Assembly (NCBI GenBank): GCA_900542395.1
Contig: UQNM01000104.1
Location: forward strand, 1 to 5,770
Reading direction: 5' to 3'
Source: an uncultured Eubacteriales bacterium
GTDB taxonomy: Bacteria; Bacillota; Clostridia; Christensenellales; Aristaeellaceae
DNA length: 5,770 nucleotides
This document shows, piece after piece, positions 1-4,959 of the stretch. The number at the start of each line of letters is the position of its first letter. Positions within the stretch are counted from its first letter, which is position 1. A program made the position numbers and the translations under genes. The notes beneath the pieces are model-generated. The model was not told the DNA's origin. It searched no databases and saw nothing but the letters and a program-made list of their open reading frames with translations.

Positions 1-26
1 CGATCGGAAAGCCCTTTGGTGGGGCG

Positions 27-43
27 ATGGGGCAAAGCCCCAT
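27..43. repeat. GC-rich palindrome downstream of rbgA (copy A)
   Basis: Perfect 7-bp inverted repeat ATGGGGC / GCCCCAT with a 3-base loop (34-36). It starts 42 bases past the rbgA stop. The same stem sequence recurs at 1031-1047 upstream of rbgA. There is no T-run after it on the minus strand, so it is not a classic terminator, although it could protect mRNA 3' ends. Bases 1-20 add a CCAAAGGGC-type arm (minus strand) whose partner would lie past the window edge, so the element may be cut off here. Confidence 0.7.
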
Positions 44-84
44 ATTCCAAAATGCCTAGATATTTGCTCCTTGAAATGTTCGTT

Positions 85-1017
85 TTAGCTTGACAGTCCC
101 TCTTTCTTCGCATCGCGCATCAGAGTCGTTTCTTTGGGCGCTTTGACCGGCGCTTTTTGCAGCGTGATGCGCCCCAGCTTGCCCGCGCGGAACTCATCCA
201 GAATGACCGCCGCGCCGCGATCCGTGTCGCATACGCCGCCGGGGAGCAGCCACCCGCGGCAGCGGCAGGCCTCCTCCAGCAGCGGCACACCGCGCAAAGC
301 GTTGTTTTTGAGCTTGAAGCGGGTCGTCAGCGCGTCGGCGTGATCCTCCATCAGCCGCTCCATCAGGCGGATCGCCAGCATCTGCTGATCCATGATATTG
401 TCGTTGATCGTGCCGACGAACGCCAGCGCGCGCGCGTCCTGCTGATCGCTGAGGTTCGGCCAGAGCAGGCCGGGCGTATCCAGCAGTTCGAGGTACGGCG
501 TGATGCGCACCCACTGGTTGCTGCGGGTCACGCCGGGGCGGTCGCCCGTTCGGGCGATGGACGCGCCGTTGATCCGGTTGGTGAACGTGGATTTGCCGAC
601 GTTCGGCACGCCGACGATCATCACCCGCACGGTCTTTTTAACGCCCTTCGCGGCCATTTTGGCCACCGCGTCGGCGCTGGCCTTTTCAATGCGCGCGATG
701 ATATCCTTTGCCTTGCCGCGAATGCTGTCAAAGCTCATGCAGTCGATCCCCTGCGCGCGGAAATACCCCAGCCACGCGCGGGTTTCGCGCTCATCAGCCA
801 AATCGGCCTTGCCGAGCACGAGCAGATGGCGCTTGTTTTTGATCATATCGGCCAGATCCGGGTTTCGGCTGGCGCGGGGAATCCGCGCGTCGCAAAGCTC
901 CACGACCACATCGACGCGGCTGAGCTGATCGGCCAGCGCGCGCTTGGCTCTGGCCATGTGGCCGGGATACCAGTTGATCTTCTTCTCGTCGGCGCGGAGC
1001 ATCACATCTTCGTTCAT
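85..1017 (-). CDS. rbgA: Ribosome biogenesis GTPase RbgA (YlqF), circularly permuted GTPase
   Basis: This 310-residue cytoplasmic GTPase acts late in 50S subunit assembly. The G motifs come in the permuted order typical of the family: G4 at residues 69-72, G5 region near 97-102, the Walker A motif GVPNVGKST at 136-144, a G2-type GDRPGVT at 158-164, and DTPG at 180-183. The N-terminal NWYPGHMAKA-like block (15-25) and DARIP (43-47) are RbgA signatures, and the C-terminal helical domain (about 200-300) is present. Length is close to the usual 280-310. The start at 1017 is chosen because AGGAGG sits 5 bases upstream (1023-1028); the reading frame stays open further upstream only antisense to rplS. 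G4 reads GKAD (codon GGC at residue 69) where the family has NKxD. The gene follows rplS after a terminator and a palindromic repeat, with no lepB between as in some Bacillota. No strong promoter of its own was found, so readthrough from rplS is likely. Identity is secure. Confidence 0.96.
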   Translation of the reverse strand: MNEDVMLRADEKKINWYPGHMARAKRALADQLSRVDVVVELCDARIPRASRNPDLADMIKNKRHLLVLGKADLADERETRAWLGYFRAQGIDCMSFDSIRGKAKDIIARIEKASADAVAKMAAKGVKKTVRVMIVGVPNVGKSTFTNRINGASIARTGDRPGVTRSNQWVRITPYLELLDTPGLLWPNLSDQQDARALAFVGTINDNIMDQQMLAIRLMERLMEDHADALTTRFKLKNNALRGVPLLEEACRCRGWLLPGGVCDTDRGAAVILDEFRAGKLGRITLQKAPVKAPKETTLMRDAKKEGLSS

Positions 1018-1022
1018 TGCAT

Positions 1023-1028
1023 CCTCCT
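1023..1028 (-). promoter_or_regulatory. Ribosome binding site of rbgA
   Basis: AGGAGG lies 5 bases before the ATG at 1017. It decides the start: an in-frame ATG at 1032-1030 lies upstream of this site, overlaps the palindromic repeat and has no such site of its own. The site begins 2 bases after the end of a 7-bp GC-rich hairpin. Confidence 0.85.
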
Positions 1029-1030
1029 TC

Positions 1031-1074
1031 ATGGGGCGCTGCCCCATCCCCCGGCAGGGAACCCGTTCCCTGCA
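1031..1074. repeat. Double-hairpin palindromic repeat upstream of rbgA (copy B)
   Basis: Two adjacent palindromes. The first is ATGGGGC, GCT, GCCCCAT (1031-1047), with stem arms identical to copy A at 27-43. The second is GCAGGGAA, CCCG, TTCCCTGC (1054-1073), an 8-bp stem with a 4-base loop. A C-rich spacer joins them. The layout resembles the short interspersed GC-rich palindromes scattered between genes in many Clostridia, and no coding capacity is seen. It makes up much of the rbgA 5' region and ends just before the rbgA ribosome binding site. Confidence 0.7.
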
Positions 1075-1127
1075 CCCTTTCTTCGCTTCGCGCCTGTTCG
1101 ATGTTTTGGGGCGCGTATATAGAATAG

Positions 1128-1161
1128 AAAAAGACCGTCGGACGCAACGCCCGGCGGTCTT
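1128..1161 (-). terminator. Intrinsic terminator after rplS
   Basis: On the minus strand, AAGACCG (1161-1155) pairs with CGGTCTT (1137-1131). An inner CGGGCG/CGTCCG stem contains one G-U pair and closes on a TTG loop; one C-A mismatch separates the two stems. A run of five T follows (1132-1128), overlapping the stem base. It begins 10 bases after the rplS stop, so rplS is largely a separate transcript from rbgA unless there is readthrough. Confidence 0.85.
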
Positions 1162-1171
1162 AACAGCACAA

Positions 1172-1513
1172 TTACTTCTCCTTAATCTTGGCGGCCTTGC
1201 CGGACAGATTACGCAGATAGTACAGCTTCGCACGACGGACTTTGCCGCGACGGAGCACCGTAATCTTATCAAGACGCGGGGAATGCAGCGGGAAGGTACG
1301 CTCCACGCCAATGCCGTAGGAAACACGGCGGAGGGTGAAGGTCTCACGGATGCTGCCGTTGCGCTTCGCGATGCAGATGCCCTCGAAGGCCTGCAGGCGC
1401 TCGCGATCGCCCTCAACAACCTTAACCATGACACGCAGGGTATCGCCCACGTTGAACTTGGGAAGGTCTTTCTTGAGCTGCTCGCTCTCAATTGCACGGA
1501 TGATTTCGCTCAT
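1172..1513 (-). CDS. rplS: 50S ribosomal protein L19
   Basis: L19 is a 113-residue basic protein located at the 30S-50S interface of the ribosome. Recognisable family blocks run the whole length: the N-terminal helix with KKDLPKFNVGDT (14-25), the RVMVKVVEG strand, QAFEGICIAKRNGS, the RVSYGIGVERTFPLHSP block in the middle, and the C-terminal RRGKVRRAKLYYLR segment. Length matches the usual 113-120 residues. The start at 1513 is supported by AAGGAGA (1523-1529), 9 bases upstream. Normally rplS closes the rpsP-rimM-trmD operon; here the gene upstream is a solute-binding-like protein, and rplS has its own near-consensus promoter and its own terminator. A short structured leader may allow feedback control by L19. 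Identity is secure. Confidence 0.98.
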   Translation of the reverse strand: MSEIIRAIESEQLKKDLPKFNVGDTLRVMVKVVEGDRERLQAFEGICIAKRNGSIRETFTLRRVSYGIGVERTFPLHSPRLDKITVLRRGKVRRAKLYYLRNLSGKAAKIKEK

Positions 1514-1533
1514 CGGTCAGTTTCTCCTTTCGT

Positions 1534-1578
1534 CAGGCGTTCATGCGTAACGCGACTTTGTTCGCAGCGGAGCGCCCG
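1534..1578 (-). promoter_or_regulatory. Structured rplS leader, candidate L19 autoregulatory element
   Basis: Within the predicted leader, CGGGCG (1578-1573) can pair with CGCCTG (1539-1534), enclosing 33 bases that contain a small GCGA/TCGC hairpin. The outer stem ends close to the ribosome binding site at 1523-1529. Ribosomal protein leaders upstream of rplS (L19 leader family) are known in Bacillota, and position and size fit. I could not match it to the known consensus, so this is a candidate only. A 16-codon frame starting with ATG at 1583 spans the same stretch but has no ribosome binding site. Confidence 0.35.
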
Positions 1579-1592
1579 TTCATACAAAGGAG

Positions 1593-1622
1593 ATTATAAC
1601 ACGGCTCATCCCCGTTTTGCAA
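1593..1622 (-). promoter_or_regulatory. Sigma-A-type promoter of rplS
   Basis: On the minus strand a perfect -10 box TATAAT (1598-1593) lies 18 bases after TTGCAA (1622-1617), a 4-of-6 match to the -35 consensus. The predicted transcript start is near 1586, giving a leader of about 70 bases before the rplS ATG. This is the best promoter in the window and explains how rplS is expressed apart from the trmD operon. Confidence 0.75.
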
Positions 1623-1638
1623 GAGAAATTTTGCTTTT

Positions 1639-1665
1639 GCGCCGGAAAATCTGATTTTTGGGCGC
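1639..1665 (-). other. Hairpin after the solute-binding protein gene, possible weak terminator
   Basis: GCGCC (1665-1661 as read in the complement) pairs with GGCGC (1643-1639). An inner AAAAT/ATTTT stem is separated from it by mismatches. It starts right after the stop codon at 1667, between that gene and the rplS promoter. No T-run follows on the minus strand, so terminator activity is doubtful. Confidence 0.3.
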
Positions 1666-1666
1666 G

Positions 1667-2827
1667 TCACATCGCGTCCAGCGTCGTCTGAACGAGCCTG
1701 AGCGCGTCCTTGGGCGTGCTTTCGCCGCTCAGCGCGGATTCGATGGCCTCGCACATCAGCCGCCGCAGGGTCAGCCCCTTCTGCGTCGCGTCGATTTCGG
1801 GCAGCCACACCGCGTCGTCCTTCCAGATGCCGCGTTCGCCGAGCGCGCGCTGCGCCTGCGCGTCCTCGTGCCAAAGCGCCGCCGCGCGCATGGCCAGCGC
1901 GCTGTTGGCTCCGGCGGCGACGCAAACGCCCGTCAGCTCAAACGATCGGATCACAAAGCCCGTCGAGGATGGATACGGCATGGTGAGCAGCTCGACGCCG
2001 TTTTTCTCCAATTCGCGGGCGCAGCGCCGCTCGTCGCCCGTCCGCCAATCCATGAACAGGGCGGTTTCCCCGTTCAAAAAATGCGTCAGCGCTTCCTCCC
2101 TGCTCCCGACCCGCGCAATCAGGCCGCCCCGCACCCGGTCGCGCAGCCATTCCAGCGCCGCCTGCACGTTGATGTGATCCGCCTGTCCGGTTTCTCCCCC
2201 TTCGGTCAGCCACGCCCCGCCGTAGAGCGCTTGCAGCAGCGCCTCCAGCGCGCCGCAGGTTTCCGGCTCGGCCGGCCAAATTTCCAGCGCCGGATGATCC
2301 GCCAGCGCGAATTCCTCCAAGAGCTGGTCGAACTCCATCGGGTACCAGATCGGGTGCTCGATCGCGCTAGTCATATAGCCCATTCTCCGCTTTTCCAGCA
2401 GCCGCCGGTTGACCGCCATCTGCCGGTGCTTCGCCGTCAGCGGCAGCATGAACAGCGTTTCATCCTGCACACAGGCGTCCAGCACGGGCTCGCTGATGCG
2501 CGACGCATCCGTCAGGCAGCCGTCCAGCGCGATAAACAGCCCGTCGCTCACCCACAGGCTCGCCTCGGACGGCGCGCAGACGATGAGATCCGGCATGTCG
2601 TCCCCGAGGATCAGCGCGCGCAGGTCGCGCTCCCCCGTCGGCCCAATCGCCCGCCACTGCGCCTGCGGAAACGCCTGCCGCGTCCGCTCCATCAGCGCTC
2701 CGGCGGTCTCCTCGTCCATGGCGTTCGCCGCGAAATACACATTCATCTGCGTCTGTGCCGCCGCGCCCGCGCTCATCGTCACGGCGCAGAGCAGCAAAAG
2801 CGCCGCCAAAACTCGTTTCACGCGCAT
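1667..2827 (-). CDS. Exported extracellular solute-binding-like protein (family 1 type), orphan
   Basis: This 386-residue protein has a signal peptide: positive MRVKR, a hydrophobic stretch to about residue 20, and a likely signal peptidase I cut after AAA near 24. The Cys at 14 lacks a proper lipobox, so a secreted or cell-wall-associated protein is more likely than a lipoprotein. The mature part resembles sugar/oligosaccharide ABC-importer binding proteins: DMPDLIV (77-83), a DGLFIALDGCL block (95-105), FLNGETALFMDW (250-261), where family members have a GkaAM-type segment, and a C-terminal helix ESTPKDALRLVQ (369-380). It is somewhat short for the family (usually 400-450). No permease or ATPase gene is adjacent, and a terminator separates it from the upstream reductase gene. 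A GGGGAGG purine stretch directly before the ATG serves as ribosome binding site. The ligand is unknown, and a role as an extracytoplasmic sensor subunit is possible. Confidence 0.8.
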   Translation of the reverse strand: MRVKRVLAALLLLCAVTMSAGAAAQTQMNVYFAANAMDEETAGALMERTRQAFPQAQWRAIGPTGERDLRALILGDDMPDLIVCAPSEASLWVSDGLFIALDGCLTDASRISEPVLDACVQDETLFMLPLTAKHRQMAVNRRLLEKRRMGYMTSAIEHPIWYPMEFDQLLEEFALADHPALEIWPAEPETCGALEALLQALYGGAWLTEGGETGQADHINVQAALEWLRDRVRGGLIARVGSREEALTHFLNGETALFMDWRTGDERRCARELEKNGVELLTMPYPSSTGFVIRSFELTGVCVAAGANSALAMRAAALWHEDAQAQRALGERGIWKDDAVWLPEIDATQKGLTLRRLMCEAIESALSGESTPKDALRLVQTTLDAM

Positions 2828-2852
2828 CCCCTCCCCTTGTCCTCATGCTCCA

Positions 2853-2858
2853 TATATA
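2853..2858 (-). promoter_or_regulatory. Possible -10 box for the solute-binding-like gene
   Basis: TATATA lies about 25 bases before the start codon at 2827 and after the upstream terminator, so a promoter is expected here. No convincing -35 box is found at 16-18 bases; the nearest candidate, TTGAAG, is 22 bases away. The call is therefore weak. Confidence 0.25.
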
Positions 2859-2914
2859 CACGGGTTTGGGGAAAAGCATGCTTCAAAGTTTTTCAATCTA
2901 TTCTGTTTCCTGCC

Positions 2915-2942
2915 AAAAAACGGCGGCGCTTTCGCGCCGCCG
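2915..2942 (-). terminator. Strong intrinsic terminator of the flavoprotein reductase gene
   Basis: A perfect 9-bp stem CGGCGGCGC / GCGCCGCCG closes on a GAAA tetraloop (minus strand) and is followed by six T (2920-2915). It begins 16 bases past the stop codon. It closes the reductase transcript and makes cotranscription with the solute-binding-like gene unlikely. Confidence 0.93.
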
Positions 2943-2958
2943 CATGTGAGCGATTCAA

Positions 2959-4839
2959 TTACTCAGCGGGGATGAAGTCCGGGAGTTCGCCGGTCGCAAC
3001 GACGATGCCGGAGATGTAGCCGAAGCCGCAAGCGTCCGCATCCGCGTTGGAGCCCAGACGGTTGGTGCCGTGCACGCCGCCGGTGACTTCGCCGGCCGCG
3101 TAGAGGCCTTCGATCGGCTGGCCGTAGATGTCCAGCACGCGGGTCATGGTATCGATGACCAGACCGCCCATCGTGTGGTGCACAGACGGGAACTGCGGCA
3201 GCGCGTAGTACGGGCCTTCCTCGATCTTGACCATGGTGGAAGCCATGACCTTGTGGAAATCGAGATCCTCGCCGTTGTCGATGTAGCCGTTGTGCTTCTC
3301 GATGGTGGCCTTCAGGTTGTCGCCGGTGACGGTCGGGAACATGCCCTTGACCTCAAAGCCGTTGATCTTCTCGGCCAGCTCGTCAAGCGTGTCCGCCTTC
3401 AGGATGCGGCCATCGGCGATACCGGCTTCGATTTCTTCCGGACGGACGTAACCGGCGACGACCGGCTCGGTGAAGATGGCGTAGGTGGAGACGAAACCGG
3501 TGTTGACGGCAGCGTTCGCGCAGACGTCGCGGCGGTCGCCCTCGTTGACGTAACGGTTGCCGTTGTAATCAACGTAGATGACGCCATAGGACGGGCCGGT
3601 GAACGGCCACACCGCGTACTTATCCAGAACGCCGGTGTTCGGGTCCGCCCACGGATAACGCTGGATGTTGCTCATCTGGGTGGTGTTCGCGCCGATCGCC
3701 TGCGCAAGGTAGATGCCCTCGCCGGTGGACGCGGCCTTGATGTTGGTGGTCGGCAGTTCTTCCGTCAGGTACGGAACCTGCGTCTCGCGCATCTGGACGT
3801 TCGCGGAGAAGCCGCCGGTCGCCATGATGACGCCCTTCTTGGCCTCGATGGTCTTGTAGCCGTCCGCGGTCGCAACGCGGATACCGACAACGCGGTTCGC
3901 CTCGTCGCGGGTGCGGTAGATTTCAACCATCTTGGTCTCCAGCTCGATGGTCGCGCTGGTTTCCTTCAGCATCTTGAGCTGCAGGTTGGTGATGTCGGAA
4001 CCGACCTGGTTCTCGGTGACGTAGGTGCGGTAGCCGTAGTGTCCGCCCGGACGCGCCAGCGTCTCGCGAATCTGGAGGCCGTTGTCCAGCAGCAGATCAA
4101 AGTAGACCGGGGAAGCGTAGACCATCTCGCGCACCAGCGCCGGGTTGCTCATGTTGTCGCCGCCCTTGATGGTGTCTTCGATGTGCTTCTCGGCGGTGTC
4201 CGGCTCAAGACCCAGCTTCTGCTGGAGCTCGGCGGCGCGCTTGGAGGTGTAAGAGGCGTACTGGCCGCCGTTGATGGCGCTGTTGCCGCCGGTGGTGGAG
4301 AGCTTCTCAACCAGCACGACGCTGCTGCCGGCCTTCTCCGCAGAGTAAGCCGCCGCAAGGCCCGCGAAGCCGCCGCCGACGACGACGACGTCATAGCTCT
4401 CGTCCCACTTCTCCGGCACTTCGACGGAGCCCATGGTCGGGAAGTAATCCGGCGCGGCGACTTCCTTCGCCTCGACCGGCTTCTTGAAATCTTCGACGTT
4501 CGCGCCGGCCTCGACCAGAGCCGCCTCAACAGCCTTGAGGATGCCCTCGGAGGTGCGGGTCGCGCCGCTGACGGTATCTACCGCCAGAGACTGCGCTTCC
4601 AGAATCGCGGCGGGCATCTTCTCCAGCGCCGGCCAGCCGGGAGCGGTCTCGTTGTAAGCGGTCACCTTGATGTCCTCAATCTTGCTCTCGGACACGGTCA
4701 CGTCCACCGTCAGGCCGTCGTACATGCCGCGGGCGACTTCCGTGTAGGTGCCGGGCTTCATGCCCTCGGCCACCGCCGCCGTGAAGCTGGAAGCCAGCAG
4801 GCAGACGCAGGCCAGAGAAGCGATCCATTTCTTGTTCAT
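2959..4839 (-). CDS. Exported FMN/FAD flavoprotein reductase (fumarate/urocanate reductase-like)
   Basis: This 626-residue protein carries a signal peptide with a likely cut after AVA (24) and no lipobox. An FMN-binding domain (about 27-115) contains D88 and SGAT (91-94), the ApbE-type covalent flavinylation motif, with T94 the expected FMN site. An FAD-binding fumarate reductase-like domain follows (about 150-615): GxGxxG at 155-160, E178 for ribose, GGNS at 184-187, VNEGDRRD (431-438), HHTMGG (554-559), and AAGEVTGG with GTNRLGSNA (581-599). There are no CxxCH heme motifs. The family takes electrons from a membrane chain through FMN to FAD and reduces an enoate C=C bond on the outer face of the cell, serving anaerobic respiration. 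By eye alignment to Shewanella FccA, H504, R544 and R402 have counterparts (H554, R594, R437), while H365 becomes Y395 and E378 and R381 appear absent, so the substrate is probably not fumarate. AGGAG (4848-4852) supports the start. Control by the upstream LysR regulator is likely. Confidence 0.92.
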   Translation of the reverse strand: MNKKWIASLACVCLLASSFTAAVAEGMKPGTYTEVARGMYDGLTVDVTVSESKIEDIKVTAYNETAPGWPALEKMPAAILEAQSLAVDTVSGATRTSEGILKAVEAALVEAGANVEDFKKPVEAKEVAAPDYFPTMGSVEVPEKWDESYDVVVVGGGFAGLAAAYSAEKAGSSVVLVEKLSTTGGNSAINGGQYASYTSKRAAELQQKLGLEPDTAEKHIEDTIKGGDNMSNPALVREMVYASPVYFDLLLDNGLQIRETLARPGGHYGYRTYVTENQVGSDITNLQLKMLKETSATIELETKMVEIYRTRDEANRVVGIRVATADGYKTIEAKKGVIMATGGFSANVQMRETQVPYLTEELPTTNIKAASTGEGIYLAQAIGANTTQMSNIQRYPWADPNTGVLDKYAVWPFTGPSYGVIYVDYNGNRYVNEGDRRDVCANAAVNTGFVSTYAIFTEPVVAGYVRPEEIEAGIADGRILKADTLDELAEKINGFEVKGMFPTVTGDNLKATIEKHNGYIDNGEDLDFHKVMASTMVKIEEGPYYALPQFPSVHHTMGGLVIDTMTRVLDIYGQPIEGLYAAGEVTGGVHGTNRLGSNADADACGFGYISGIVVATGELPDFIPAE

Positions 4840-4847
4840 TCTTTTTT

Positions 4848-4875
4848 CTCCTTTCCGATGTAAACACGTTCGGAA
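4848..4875 (-). promoter_or_regulatory. Leader hairpin abutting the ribosome binding site of the reductase gene
   Basis: In the predicted leader, TTCCGA (4875-4870) and TCGGAA (4858-4853) form a perfect 6-bp inverted repeat with an 11-base loop. The ribosome binding site AGGAG (4852-4848) follows the second arm directly, 8 bases before the ATG. The hairpin could shade the site or stabilise the 5' end. The inverted repeat could instead be a protein-binding site at DNA level. Confidence 0.4.
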
Positions 4876-4886
4876 CTCCTGACATC

Positions 4887-4915
4887 ATTGTACATGAATT
4901 TATGCGTTTCATCAC
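4887..4915 (-). promoter_or_regulatory. Putative promoter of the reductase gene
   Basis: The -10 box TACAAT (4892-4887, 5 of 6) lies 17 bases after GTGATG (4915-4910), a poor -35 (3 of 6). A weak -35 is what an activator-dependent promoter would show. The predicted start is near 4880, giving a leader of about 41 bases. The -35 lies inside one copy of the direct repeat described at 4911-4943. Confidence 0.5.
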
Positions 4916-4943
4916 TCGAAAGGAGGAAATGAATCATTCGAAA
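4911..4943. promoter_or_regulatory. Putative LysR operator: two direct repeats 22 bp apart
   Basis: ATCACTCGAAA (4911-4921) and ATCATTCGAAA (4933-4943) match at 10 of 11 positions and start 22 bp apart, about two helical turns. The first copy also belongs to an inverted repeat TTTC-N7-GAAA (4907-4921) that contains the T-N11-A pattern typical of LysR sites and overlaps the -35 region. The second overlaps an AATGA-A-TCATT palindrome (4928-4938). Placement just upstream of the predicted promoter suits binding by the adjacent regulator; the link is inferred. Confidence 0.45.
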
Positions 4944-4959
4944 AACAGAAATTTAACAA

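Noticed and set aside
1..84. Start of a further gene downstream of rbgA (for example rnhB)
   Set aside because: An AAGGAG occurs near 69-74 on the minus strand, but no ATG or GTG follows at a workable distance, and the stretch is taken up by the palindrome.
1018..1497. In-frame 160-codon N-terminal extension of RbgA
   Set aside because: It would run antisense-in-frame through rplS, the terminator and the palindromic repeat, has no homology, and RbgA proteins begin near the WYPGHM block. The strong ribosome binding site fixes the start at 1017.
1534..1583. 16-codon leader peptide in front of rplS
   Set aside because: There is no ribosome binding site before its ATG, the start would be nearly at the transcript 5' end, and the peptide has no run of one regulatory amino acid.
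1586..1593. TCTCCTTT, fully complementary to the rplS ribosome binding region AAAGGAGA, as an anti-Shine-Dalgarno switch
   Set aside because: It lies between the -10 box and the predicted transcript start, so it should not be part of the main rplS mRNA. It could matter only for readthrough transcripts from upstream.
3000..4839. Heme-containing flavocytochrome c
   Set aside because: No CxxCH motif is present. The only Cys residues are two in the signal peptide and isolated ones at 440 and 604.
3070..4863. Very long open frame (597 codons) on the plus strand opposite the reductase gene
   Set aside because: It is codon-aligned antisense to a clear gene and open only because the reductase gene has no in-frame TTA, CTA or TCA codons there. 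Its translation is low-complexity and rich in Val, Asp, Arg and Ala, with no recognisable family. Similar shadows lie opposite rbgA and the solute-binding-like gene.
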